DNA of 30,781 nt from an uncultured Methanobrevibacter sp. (GTDB lineage Archaea > Methanobacteriota > Methanobacteria > Methanobacteriales > Methanobacteriaceae), in the NCBI GenBank assembly GCA_905235495.1, contig CAJOMK010000002.1, forward strand, positions 1 through 30,781. Reading direction: 5' to 3'. Below, one piece after another: positions 8,446 to 16,929 of this stretch (positions are counted from its first letter, which is position 1; each line of letters begins with the position of its first letter). Below the pieces are notes generated by a model. It saw nothing but the letters and a program-made list of their open reading frames with translations. It was not told the DNA's origin and ran no database searches. The position numbers and the translations under genes were made by a program.

Positions 8446-9054
8446 TTATCTTTGATTTAAATATTTATGAGTTTGAACAGATAATTTAATATTTTCTAAA
8501 CGATGGAAATTATCCCTAATCAAATCAGCAATTTCGCCATCTTTGCTAAATTCACCCTGGAGCCAAATTGTCTTGTCATAATCATACTTGTTTTTTAATG
8601 AAATCACTTCATCTATATCCTCTTGAGAGCAGATGACAAACTTGAAGAAAACATTTTCATATTTATAATAATTTTCAAAGACCTTTTCCTTATCTACCTT
8701 TGGACTGATTACATATTCCATTTCAGGAACATATTCAAATATAGAGCCATTTGTCTCAAGCTGAATTTTAATATCTTCTGGAAGCTCTTTAATCAAACGT
8801 TTAATCTCGCCCATCTGTAAAGTAGGTTCACCACCGGTTATAACCAATAAATCTATATTATTGAACTCCATTTGAGTCATTAGAATCTCTGCAACCTCAT
8901 CAACAGATAATATTTCATATGTTCCTATGTCGGTATCACACCACTCACAATTTAAATTGCAACCATATAATCTTAAAAAGGTTGCAGGAATTCCTATATA
9001 AGGTCCTTCCCCTTGAAATGATATGAATATTTCATTGACTTTAATTTTAATCAC
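8446..9054 (-). CDS. queE: 7-carboxy-7-deazaguanine synthase QueE
   Basis: Radical SAM enzyme that rearranges 6-carboxytetrahydropterin to 7-carboxy-7-deazaguanine (CDG), the second dedicated step toward preQ0 and archaeosine. The cluster motif is CNLNCEWC (Cys32, Cys36, Cys39), followed by the SAM-binding TGGEPT. The N-terminal FISFQGEGPYIG is characteristic. Length is 202 aa. It is the third gene of queC-queD-queE, 126 bp behind queD. The start is unusual. The GTG at 9054 is itself part of the AGGTGAT ribosome site. The codon that aligns with the usual MKVNEIF start is an ATT at 9045, correctly spaced from that site. I list the GTG, but the ATT is a real candidate. Confidence 0.93.
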   Translation of the reverse strand: MIKIKVNEIFISFQGEGPYIGIPATFLRLYGCNLNCEWCDTDIGTYEILSVDEVAEILMTQMEFNNIDLLVITGGEPTLQMGEIKRLIKELPEDIKIQLETNGSIFEYVPEMEYVISPKVDKEKVFENYYKYENVFFKFVICSQEDIDEVISLKNKYDYDKTIWLQGEFSKDGEIADLIRDNFHRLENIKLSVQTHKYLNQR

Positions 9055-9180
9055 CTACTTTAAAAACTCAAAACTCATAATATAACAATTAATTAAACTT
9101 TGATATAAACTTTAAAAAACTCTAACACATAATAAACAAATTCAATTAAACTTCAAATAATTTAAATAACTTCAATCTGA

Positions 9181-9540
9181 TTATTCCATAGGTTCGTAAG
9201 TTACTCCAGTTTCAGGAGTTTCATAAACTCCAACACTTACCAAACATTCGATTTTAGGTTTTAATCCATCATAGAAGAACTTGCTCATTTCTTCCATTGT
9301 AGGATCTTCTGAATCCATGAATTCATTTAAGTTCAAATGGTCCACACCGATGAACTCATTGAAAATCGCTTCAATGTCATAGGTGTCCATAATCATGTTT
9401 CTATAATCCAAATCCTTATATGGTGCCTTTAAGGTTAAGATAATCCTATATTGATGTCCATGCCATTGAGTACATTTTCCACCTTGATTCTTTAATTTGT
9501 GACAACCATAGATTCTATGTTCTGATACTAATGTTAACAT
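9181..9540 (-). CDS. queD: 6-carboxytetrahydropterin synthase QueD (PTPS family)
   Basis: Converts dihydroneopterin triphosphate to 6-carboxy-5,6,7,8-tetrahydropterin, the step before QueE. The zinc histidines are His14 (GCHKL), His27 and His29 (HGHQY). Cys23 is the catalytic cysteine, His68 (VDHLNLN) is in the catalytic relay, and the pterin-anchoring Glu lies in the C-terminal ETPETGVTYE. Length is 119 aa, typical of QueD. The ATG has GGAGG at good spacing, and the gene starts 19 bp after queC. Its gene context argues for QueD over other PTPS relatives. Confidence 0.94.
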   Translation of the reverse strand: MLTLVSEHRIYGCHKLKNQGGKCTQWHGHQYRIILTLKAPYKDLDYRNMIMDTYDIEAIFNEFIGVDHLNLNEFMDSEDPTMEEMSKFFYDGLKPKIECLVSVGVYETPETGVTYEPME

Positions 9541-9559
9541 ATAATTCCTCCAAATTAAT

Positions 9560-10195
9560 CTAATTCATACCCCATTCCTTTTTAGCCTCTTCAATAGCTT
9601 TTATTCTTGATTTGCAGCTGAAGCATTCACCACATGGAGTCCCATCATTGTTTACATAACAGCTCCAAGTCTTTTCTATTGGCACCCCCAATTTCAAGGC
9701 AAGTTTTACAACATCTTTCTTGTCTGTATCAATGAATGGAGCGCAAACAGGAATATATTCATAGTTATTGACCTTATTCAACTCATTAATCTTCTCCAGG
9801 AACTCCGGAGTTGTGTCCGGATAATCACCGACATCTGCCTTGATTGCTCCATAATAAACCTCTTCCTTATTGTTGCTTATTGCAAATGCAGTTGCAAGTT
9901 CAAGCAAGATTGTGTTTCTGCTTGGAACAACAGTGCTTTTTGGCTCTTCAACATTGCCATTATCGTGATCAGTCAAGCTACTTGAAAGCAAATCTACAAT
10001 ATTCTGTATATCAAATACAAAATGAGGAACATCCTTCATTTTACAGATTTCTGCTGCCCTTTCAATTTCAATAGATGCTTTCTGACCATAATTGAAACTG
10101 AGTGCAGTTACCTTATTCCCTTCATTCAATAATTTATACAATAAAGTAGAGGAGTCCAATCCCCCAGATAATATTAAAACTACATCTTTTGACAT
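9560..10195 (-). CDS. queC: 7-cyano-7-deazaguanine synthase QueC
   Basis: ATP-dependent enzyme turning CDG into preQ0, which archaea insert into tRNA at position 15 as the archaeosine precursor. The PP-loop SGGLDSS is at 10-16, and the zinc site is Cys179, Cys188, Cys191 and Cys194 (TPCGECFSC). Length is 211 aa. I chose the ATG at 10195 (MSKDVV) because a GGAG sits 6 nt upstream; the longer frame from a TTG at 10210 would place that site inside the gene. It is the first gene of the queC-queD-queE operon. Confidence 0.95.
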   Translation of the reverse strand: MSKDVVLILSGGLDSSTLLYKLLNEGNKVTALSFNYGQKASIEIERAAEICKMKDVPHFVFDIQNIVDLLSSSLTDHDNGNVEEPKSTVVPSRNTILLELATAFAISNNKEEVYYGAIKADVGDYPDTTPEFLEKINELNKVNNYEYIPVCAPFIDTDKKDVVKLALKLGVPIEKTWSCYVNNDGTPCGECFSCKSRIKAIEEAKKEWGMN

Positions 10196-10237
10196 TTTAA
10201 TCTCCATCAAAAAAAAATCAATAAATAATATAATATT

Positions 10238-10267
10238 TATGTTTTACAATACATTTAAAATTAATTA
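10238..10267 (-). promoter_or_regulatory. queC upstream motif shared with the rtcB promoter
   Basis: A plus-strand stretch beginning TATGTTTTA and ending ACATTTAAAATTAATT matches the DNA upstream of rtcB (20601-20629) at 27 of 29 positions. Both copies lie on the 5' side of minus-strand genes, about 45 and 90 bp from the start codons. The A/T-rich composition raises the chance level. It could be a shared promoter with an operator. Confidence 0.35.
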
Positions 10268-10429
10268 TTAAATCAATTAAAGTTATTGAAAAATAGTTAA
10301 AAAATTAGAAAAATGAAAATTATATTGAAAATTTAAAATTGAAAAAATAATAAAACAAAATTTAAACCTAAAAAAATAATAAAAAATTTAAGAAAAAGAA
10401 AAATATTAATTATTTTTTAATAGAGATTC

Positions 10430-11263
10430 CTAAATTAATGGCTCAGGATGTCTAGAATTTCCTGTTTGCTTTTTAGATCCTCCAATCTTACCTAATCTTA
10501 ATTTAACGAATTCTTTTCCTTTTTCACTTGCTGCAAAAATTGGAATGGAAGTTCCGACAGCACATAGGACTCTTTCTGCACCAACTTCTCTAAGAGGTTT
10601 GGAAGCACATCCAGTAACCACATCATAAAGGTCAAAGACGAGCTCAGCTTCTTCTCTAGATAATCCAGTTGAATGAACTCCAAAGAGATAAACATTTACA
10701 TCCCCGTATTCATTTTCCAATTCCCTAAGAATCACTGCATCTTCAGGATTACAAAGTGTAACTGCTATATTCCTATATCCATTTTCAATAGCTAATCTGA
10801 AACCTTCCACTTGATCTATAGAAGTATTTTCCTCATCAAGAACATGATTTGGAAGGAATTGTTCTATAAGTTCTGGTATTGGGCTGGTTTCAACAAGTCC
10901 AGAAACCCTTCCACCAACTCCTTGAGCCAATTCACTTTCAGTAACAAGTACAGTTCCACAGCCTTCACAGACCATCACTACACAGTCAATGATATTTTCA
11001 TCAAGTAAAGTGGACAATATTTCAGAGATTCCAAAGGATAAGAAATCCTTAAGTCTTAATACCCTATCTTTGGTACACATTCCAAAGTCATTTATTCTGA
11101 ATTCTATGTTTTTCTTGATTTCTTCTTCAGTTAATTTTTCAATTCCTCTATGCTTATGAAACAAAGGACAGTATTCAATCTTAGATTCTTCTACACCAAC
11201 GACTTTTCCATCTTGAACTGTTATTCTAGATTTTCCTAAAGCTTCAATTACATGTTTATCCAT
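10430..11263 (-). CDS. Methanogenesis marker protein 8 (DUF2099 family)
   Basis: 277-aa protein of the methanogen-restricted family known as methanogenesis marker 8. Recognisable stretches are IEYCPLFHKHRG, FRINDFGMCTKDRVL, KDFLSFGISEILSTLL and MVCEGCGTVLVT. The last holds a CxxC-like pair, and further cysteines occur in TLCNPED and TGCASKPL. Together these could bind metal. The family is near-universal in methanogens and its biochemical role is not established to my knowledge. Soluble, with no membrane helix. The ATG at 11263 follows GGGGAT. It lies between que genes and cdc48 but is separated from both by long gaps, so it is probably its own unit, ended by U-runs at 10390-10410. Confidence 0.9.
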   Translation of the reverse strand: MDKHVIEALGKSRITVQDGKVVGVEESKIEYCPLFHKHRGIEKLTEEEIKKNIEFRINDFGMCTKDRVLRLKDFLSFGISEILSTLLDENIIDCVVMVCEGCGTVLVTESELAQGVGGRVSGLVETSPIPELIEQFLPNHVLDEENTSIDQVEGFRLAIENGYRNIAVTLCNPEDAVILRELENEYGDVNVYLFGVHSTGLSREEAELVFDLYDVVTGCASKPLREVGAERVLCAVGTSIPIFAASEKGKEFVKLRLGKIGGSKKQTGNSRHPEPLI

Positions 11264-11499
11264 AAAAATCCCCGACTCAAATTAATTAACAATTGTTAAG
11301 ATTATAACTTTATACTTAATTTATTTCTTATTTAATAAATATGTTTTCAATGAATAAAAACTTAATGAAGATGAAAAAGTGCATAAAATTCTCTTAAATT
11401 CAAGTCTATCCACATAAGAAAATAATTGGAATACATAGATGGAAGAAAAAAATGAATTAAAATAAATGAATTAAAAAAAAGAAAAATAAACAGAGGAGC

Positions 11500-11550
11500 A
11501 ATGAATTAAAGATAGATAAAAGGTATGAAAAATCTATTCTTTAATTCATT
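11500..11550. repeat. Long inverted repeat between cdc48 and the marker-8 gene
   Basis: Left arm 11500-11517 (AATGAATTAAAGATAGAT) is complementary to 11532-11550 apart from one bulged base, with a 14-nt loop. AATGAATTAA also occurs as direct copies near 11451 and 11464. It is 230 bp downstream of cdc48 and 240 bp upstream of the marker-8 start. Possible roles are a small structured RNA or remnant ends of a mobile element. No ORF is associated. Confidence 0.45.
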
Positions 11551-11655
11551 ACGCACATTATAGGTGTTTTTAGTGTTTTTATAGGTTATTAATATATGAT
11601 ATATTAAAAATGTATTTAGATTTTATAGTGTGTTTATTTTTTGTTGTTTTGATTT

Positions 11656-11715
11656 GTGTTCTATTGTGATTTATTATGTTTTATTGTGTTTTATTGTGTT
11701 CTATTGTGATTTATT
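11656..11715. repeat. Six tandem 10-bp T-rich repeats
   Basis: Six consecutive 10-mers follow the pattern (G/A)TG(T/A)T(T/C)TATT: GTGTTCTATT, GTGATTTATT, ATGTTTTATT, GTGTTTTATT, then the first two again. This makes a 40-bp higher-order repeat. The period equals the DNA helical repeat, as in curved DNA or archaeal-histone-positioning sequences. The position is 62 bp beyond the cdc48 stop. No gene is evident in the rest of this 514-bp gap. Confidence 0.6.
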
Positions 11716-11777
11716 ATAATTTAAGCGATAAAATATGATTTTTAAGGAGAGAAAAAGTGATAAAGGAAATAATCCAA

Positions 11778-13988
11778 TTAGAAGTATTGAATCAATTCTT
11801 CTTCATCACTTACGTTTTTTGGCTTAACTTTTACCATAGCTTCGTTGAAGAATTTTGCTGAAACTTCGCTTGTTTCTATGTTATCTCTTAAAGCGAGCAT
11901 TGCAGCTTCACGGCATACAGCTTCAATGTCAGCTCCAACATATCCTTCTGTGTTTTTAGCCAATTTTTTAAGTTTAACATCTTTTGCAAGAGGCATGTCT
12001 TTAGTGTGTACTTTAAATATTGCAAGTCTTGCATCTTCATTTGGAGTTTCGACCTTAATGTGTCTGTCAAACCTTCCAGGCCTCATAAGGCCTGGATCAA
12101 TAATATCCGGCCTGTTGGTAGCTGCAATGATTGCAACATCTTCCAATTCTTCAAGACCATCCATTTCAGTCAGCAATTGATTTACAACACGTTTAGTTAC
12201 TCCAGAATCTCCAAACTCTCCACCTCTGTTACTTGCAATTGAATCGATTTCATCAAAGAAGATTACAGTAGGAGCAGTTTGTCTTGCTTTTCTAAAGACT
12301 TCCCTTACCCCTTTCTCAGACTCACCAACCCATTTGGACAAGAGTTCAGGTCCTTTGATTGCAATGAAGTTAGCTTCACTTTCATTCGCTACAGCCTTTG
12401 CAAGCATGGTTTTACCGGTACCCGGAATACCATACAATAAGGTACCTTTAGGTGGCCTTACACCGAAATCCTTGAACTTGTCTGGGTATTTGAGAGGCCA
12501 TTCTACGGCTTCCTTCAATTCCTGTTTAGCTTCTTCCAATCCACCTACATCATCCCAGGTAACATTTGGAACTTGTACAAGAACTTCCCTAAGTGCAGAT
12601 GGTTGGATTTCCCTAAGTGCAGACTTAAAGTCATCTTTGGTTACTACAAGTTTTTCCAATACTTCAGGAGGGATCTCATCGTCAGCACCTAAATCAGGAA
12701 TGATTATTCTTACAACTCTCATAGCCGCTTCCTTAGCTAATGCTTCAAGATCTGCACCTACAAATCCGTGAGTGGTATCTGCCAAATCATTCAAATCAAC
12801 ATCTTCTGCAAGAGGCATTCCTCTTGTGTGGATTTCCATAATCTCTTTACGTTCTTCCTTATCAGGCACACCGATTTCAATTTCACGGTCAAACCTACCA
12901 GGTCTTCTAAGTGCACCATCAAGGGAATCCGGCCTGTTTGTTGCACCGATTACAACAACTTGACCTCTTGAATTTAGACCATCCATCAAGGTCAATAGCT
13001 GTGCAACAGTTCTTCTTTCCACCTCACCTTGAGTTTCTTCACGTTTAGGTGCAATAGCATCCAATTCATCAATGAATATAATGGATGGAGCATTTTCTTC
13101 AGCTTCTTCAAAGAATTCCCTTAGGTTTTCTTCAGATCCACCAACATATTTGCTCATGATTTCAGGACCATTGATTACAATAAAGTGAGCATCACTTTCG
13201 TTAGCTACAGCCTTTGCAAGCAAGGTTTTACCAGTACCTGGAGGCCCATGCATCAATACTCCTTTTGGAGGTGCGATTCCTAACTTTTCAAATAATTCGG
13301 GTTTCTTAAGAGGAATTTCAATCATTTCCCTGACTTTTTTAACTTCCTCTTTCAAACCTCCAATATCATCGTAACTGATTCCTACAAGGTTGGATACACC
13401 TTCCAAATCAGAGACATCAATAGGCTCATCAGCGACTTCAACCTTGGTGTTAGGACCTACTTTAACTACTCCTCCAGGGTTGGTGTTTACAACAGCCAAC
13501 TTGATTTGACTCATTGCACCGATACCTGGAACATTCATGATATCATCAAAGATATCGTCAAAGAATCCTCCACCGACAGGTCTTCTTTGTGGAGTTTTGA
13601 CTCTAGTATTTACCAAGTCCCCTTTAACCATTACTTGGTTTCTAAAGGCGCTGTTTAAATCCCCGCTAATCCTGATTCTTGCATCAATAGGAGCTAAAAG
13701 AATTTTTTTAGCTTCTTTTGCTTCAGTTCTTTTAATGGTAACTTCCTGTCCTATTGAAGCACCTGAATTCTTACGGGTAGTACCATCTATCCTAAGGATA
13801 GATTCCATATCAGATTGAGAAGCAACTGCAATGGCTGCAGTATTATTAGATCCAATAATTTCGATTAAATCTCCATCTTTAAGGCCAAGTTTAAACATAG
13901 ATTCCATATCTAGTTTAGCCATATTTTTTCCTACATCATTTTGAGATAAAGTTTCTGCAACTTTAATTTTAAGTTCTCCATCAGCCAT
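11778..13988 (-). CDS. cdc48: Cdc48/VCP-type AAA+ ATPase
   Basis: Archaeal Cdc48 unfoldase of 736 aa, which threads proteins with or toward the proteasome. The order is: N-domain with double-psi barrel (1-185); D1 ATPase with Walker A GPPGTGKT at 248-255 and Walker B IIFIDELDAI; D2 with Walker A GIPGTGKT at 520-527 and FFDEIDSIA. Arginine-finger/SRH segments (ATNRPD, RRPGRFDR and MRPGRFDR) are in both rings. D2 has Ile where Pro is usual in its P-loop, probably tolerated. The C-terminus ends IQYF, with penultimate Tyr, similar to the HbYX tail that docks on the proteasome. I chose the ATG at 13988 because GAGGAG lies 9 nt upstream and directly abuts the alternative TTG at 13997. It has a long leader from a strong promoter near 14400. 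Confidence 0.95.
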   Translation of the reverse strand: MADGELKIKVAETLSQNDVGKNMAKLDMESMFKLGLKDGDLIEIIGSNNTAAIAVASQSDMESILRIDGTTRKNSGASIGQEVTIKRTEAKEAKKILLAPIDARIRISGDLNSAFRNQVMVKGDLVNTRVKTPQRRPVGGGFFDDIFDDIMNVPGIGAMSQIKLAVVNTNPGGVVKVGPNTKVEVADEPIDVSDLEGVSNLVGISYDDIGGLKEEVKKVREMIEIPLKKPELFEKLGIAPPKGVLMHGPPGTGKTLLAKAVANESDAHFIVINGPEIMSKYVGGSEENLREFFEEAEENAPSIIFIDELDAIAPKREETQGEVERRTVAQLLTLMDGLNSRGQVVVIGATNRPDSLDGALRRPGRFDREIEIGVPDKEERKEIMEIHTRGMPLAEDVDLNDLADTTHGFVGADLEALAKEAAMRVVRIIIPDLGADDEIPPEVLEKLVVTKDDFKSALREIQPSALREVLVQVPNVTWDDVGGLEEAKQELKEAVEWPLKYPDKFKDFGVRPPKGTLLYGIPGTGKTMLAKAVANESEANFIAIKGPELLSKWVGESEKGVREVFRKARQTAPTVIFFDEIDSIASNRGGEFGDSGVTKRVVNQLLTEMDGLEELEDVAIIAATNRPDIIDPGLMRPGRFDRHIKVETPNEDARLAIFKVHTKDMPLAKDVKLKKLAKNTEGYVGADIEAVCREAAMLALRDNIETSEVSAKFFNEAMVKVKPKNVSDEEELIQYF

Positions 13989-14356
13989 GATTTTCAACTC
14001 CTCTTAGTTTTTTGTGAATAATTAATAATGAATAATGAATATGACGGCCACATTAAATGTCACCGAGTTACACTAATAAAAAATCATTAATAATCATTGA
14101 TTGCACAGAAATATCAATTTACATTAGAATTAATTTTAATTATTTATCAATACTTGAAATTAATCAATAATCCAAATAAAGGGATTGGTCAAATACAAAC
14201 AAATGAAATTAAAAGTTTCAACAAATACATTAAAATTAAACTAAAGATTTAAAGACCATCAATTTATTTAAATAACCAAATAAATACAAATTAATCATCA
14301 ATAAAGAATTAAAAGAATTTATTAAAAATTTATCAACAATTATTAATGTAAATCTT

Positions 14357-14412
14357 TTAGTTAGTTTTTGTAACTAAATAATACTTGCACTTCATCATAT
14401 ATAAAGGTTTCG
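14357..14412 (-). promoter_or_regulatory. Strong cdc48 promoter with a start-site palindrome
   Basis: On minus, a BRE-like CGAAAC (14412-14407) is followed by the TATA box TTTATATAT (14405-14397), the best promoter match in the window. About 25 nt on, at the expected start, lies the palindrome TTAGTTA-N7-TAACTAA (14357-14377), a likely operator. It places a leader of about 385 nt before cdc48. The remainder of the gap (13998-14356 and 14413-14684) shows no gene, only A/T-rich DNA and a small dyad near 14049. Confidence 0.55.
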
Positions 14413-14684
14413 ATTTTATTAACAAAAAGTTATTTTAATCTAAAAATTATTAAAACTGAAAAAAATAGTTTAAAATAGATTAAATAGTTAAAATATGAAT
14501 TAAAATTAAGATTATACTAAAATATCAGATTATAATTATTTAAAATTAAAATAACTTGATTAAATTAAAAATAAATTTAAGTTATTTACGTGAGAAAAAC
14601 TAAAGAATATAAAATATCATTTGAATGAATAAAAACAAAATAAGATTTAGATGATGATAGTTTGGAAATAGCATAAAAATATTT

Positions 14685-14731
14685 AAAAAATAATTAAAAA
14701 AATAAGAAAGGTTATCACAAAAAGTGATAAC
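14685..14731 (-). terminator. Terminator hairpin after the prenol-kinase-like gene
   Basis: GTTATCAC (14711-14718) and GTGATAAC (14724-14731) form a perfect 8-bp stem with a five-base loop that begins one base after the stop codon (14735-14733). On the minus strand a U-rich tract with seven T follows, at about 14692-14702. It has the classic intrinsic-terminator shape. Confidence 0.65.
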
Positions 14732-14732
14732 A

Positions 14733-15422
14733 TTATAATACAGTTGCAACCAAGAAGTATAAAATTGAAGTTACGGAAGGAACAGTAAGGTTGTCAATTC
14801 CACCATAACTGATAGCTTCTGCAACAGTTGCAAGTGCAGAAATGATCAAAATGTACCATAAGTTAAGTTCTGGAAGGGTGTATCCCATTGCACCGTAGAA
14901 TACCCATACAAATACGGAAAGAACTGCAGTTACTGCAAGCATTGCAAGGGAACCGGTAATGGTTTTTTCTCCACCAAATATATGGTATTTGATTTTATCC
15001 CATTTTCCACCGACAAGAGCTGCAAATCCATCACCATATACTAAAGGAACAATAGCTAATGCTACAATCCAAAGTAAGTTAGGATCAATTAAGATTGGGT
15101 AAATCAAGAGCAAGATTGACCAAATCAATGCATAGAATAACAATCCTAATGGATGTCCGGATTCAGTAACGCTGTTCTTAATTTTAATAGGCTAATATTC
15201 TGTAAGGAAGAAGAGCACAACAGTTACCGGCAAAGTAATGAATAAAAGCATGATCCACGAATCTGAGAAGAATGGCATGGCAAAGATCATATTACCTACC
15301 ATAATGTGTAAAAACTTACGAAATACTTCAGGTTTACTTTTTAAAACCTTTTCCGCCAATATAAAGATTACAATAACATAAAGATAAACAATAAGTAATG
15401 CAATCATATCTGAAAACAACAT
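14733..15422 (-). pseudogene. Prenol/phytol/dolichol-kinase-like membrane protein with an in-frame TAG
   Basis: The gene reads continuously from the ATG at 15422 to the stop at 14733 (229 codons) except for a TAG at 15194-15192. The N-terminal 76 aa hold two hydrophobic helices and KFLHIMVGN, the conserved RK..H...G motif of the phytol kinase (VTE5)/dolichol kinase (SEC59)/DGK1 family. After the stop, the same frame continues PIKIKNSVTESGHPLGLL, further helices, GDGFAALVGGKWDK and the DNLTVP motif. These enzymes phosphorylate membrane polyprenols at the membrane. Archaea could use one for geranylgeraniol salvage, which I infer. A single substitution (for example AAG to TAG) explains the break. 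A new start at 15143 would yield only a fragment. It follows the cyclase-like gene by 84 bp. Confidence 0.8.
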
Positions 15423-15506
15423 AATATCTACTCTTTATTAGCATAAAACTTAAATTAATTAAATAAATAAATGATAAAAAAATATCATAGATGATTTATC
15501 TATCAT

Positions 15507-16642
15507 CTATAACATTGTGAGTTCTGTCATCATCATATTCTCCGTATTCACATCGGCATTTTCTACTTTTATGTGGTCGATTAGGGTTCCATCCTTTTTC
15601 ATCAATTTGATTTCACCGTAACCACTTCCACCATTCCAAAGACGGGTGTGAAGTTTTTTACCGGTAGGAGCTTCATAATTGAAAAGCATCATTTCATCAC
15701 GCTTGCAGTATAATTTCAATTCAAGCTTGCTGTTCCAATTACTGCAGTTGATATACCATTCGTTTTCTACTTCCCCTTCTTTAAATCCGAAATCGACTTT
15801 TACATTATTCCAGAATCTTGCAAAGTTGTATTCATACATTTTTCCTTCATAATAGAATCCAATCAATAGCTTACGAGGAAGGGAAATACCGAATGCCTTA
15901 GGTTTTCCACCACCCGCTTCAAAAGCGGAATTATTAAGTTTTTTACCTGTGATTAAACTTGTTAAATTACAGGAGGATATCCATAACCAAGGGATTGTAA
16001 AGTCTCCACCCCCAGTTTTTATCTGCATAACCAAAGGATTTTTCAGGAATTACTTCATACTCAACACTATCCAATTCAACAGTTCCGCTATATTGGGTCT
16101 TGATTCCTTCAGCATGCCAAAACATTTCAAAAGCATTTATTTTTCTAAAGAAACTGTTAGCACCATAACCTACATTAAAAGTAATTTGTTTATCGATGCC
16201 TAAATCCCATTTCATTTCTCCTGTATCAGACATATATTCTGGATGATTGTGTGCTTCATCCTCAGTGACTTTACAGTAACCTGTCATATGAGTTTCAGTC
16301 AAACTGTATTCTCCAATTTTAATGTCCAATCTATCACCAGGGCATTCAAAGTCTTTCATGGAATAGAAATTATGAATCTGTTTAGGATCTTTTCCATATG
16401 CTCCAACTTTTAACATACAGTAAGATGGTCTTTTTCCTGCTTCAATGTTTTTAGAGTCTTGGCCTAAGGTAGGTTCATCTTCAGCCAAATCAGGGTTACA
16501 AACAAAGTATTCTATAAAGAATGGCCTTGGTTCCCCAGTTTCCTTATTGTAAGCAGTGCAAGAATGCCACCACCAGTCATAACCTTGCTTAACAAGGGGA
16601 CCTTTCAACATATAATGGTCTCTTTTCAAATCACTTATTCAT
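15507..16642 (-). pseudogene. Tocopherol-cyclase-family protein, frameshifted
   Basis: Two overlapping frames form one protein of about 375 aa. The upstream part (from 16629) contains DWWWHSCTAYN and FFIEYFVCNP and ends its homology with GYADKNWG. The downstream part resumes with GDFTIPWLWISSCNLTS and runs to the stop at 15507. The tocopherol cyclase family (plant VTE1, PF14249; lipocalin-like barrels) typically reads YADKNWG..FP..W.W across this point. Removing one base from the five-C run at 16009-16013 restores it. A second lesion is likely at the 5' end. The well-placed ATG at 16642, with GGAGG upstream, reads only MNK then TGA, and is one base out of frame with the body. Methanogens make no tocopherol, so any substrate would be another prenyl lipid. 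It probably forms an operon with the kinase-like gene. Confidence 0.8.
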
Positions 16643-16727
16643 CAAAAATCCTCCAAAAAGAAATAATGCTTATCATTTAATAATTTTAATAAACCCTATA
16701 AGCAATGAGTTAATCATTATCATATAC

Positions 16728-16745
16728 TTATAAATAAATAACTTA
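16728..16745 (-). promoter_or_regulatory. Possible promoter of the cyclase/kinase operon
   Basis: A minus-strand TTTATTTATAAG-type box lies about 90 bp before the cyclase-like start. Between box and gene, TGCTTAT and ATAAGCA form a spaced inverted repeat (about 16666 and 16698). The rest of the 300-bp gap 16643-16929 is A/T-rich with no gene seen. Confidence 0.3.
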
Positions 16746-16929
16746 ATCTATATAATCTTATAAATTAATTTATATTACCTTTATAATAAATAGTTATATT
16801 ATTTAAATTGAAAAAAGTTAAAAAAAGTTAAAAAAATAGATAAAATGAAGAATTTACTGAATAAAAAGATAGAAATTAAAACTGTGATTAAATAAAAAAT
16901 AGCTAAAAATAGTTAAGATAATGATGTGA

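Noticed and set aside
9560..10210. Longer queC start with five extra residues (TTG at 10210)
   Set aside because: The GGAG ribosome site lies inside that extension and is correctly spaced for the ATG at 10195.
12334..12771. Plus-strand frame of 145 codons inside cdc48
   Set aside because: Ser/Ala/Leu-rich antisense of the conserved AAA+ domain and linker; no start signals.
16643..16745. Fur-box-like GATAATGATTA upstream of the cyclase-like gene
   Set aside because: Only part of the 19-bp consensus matches, and A/T-rich DNA gives such partial matches easily.
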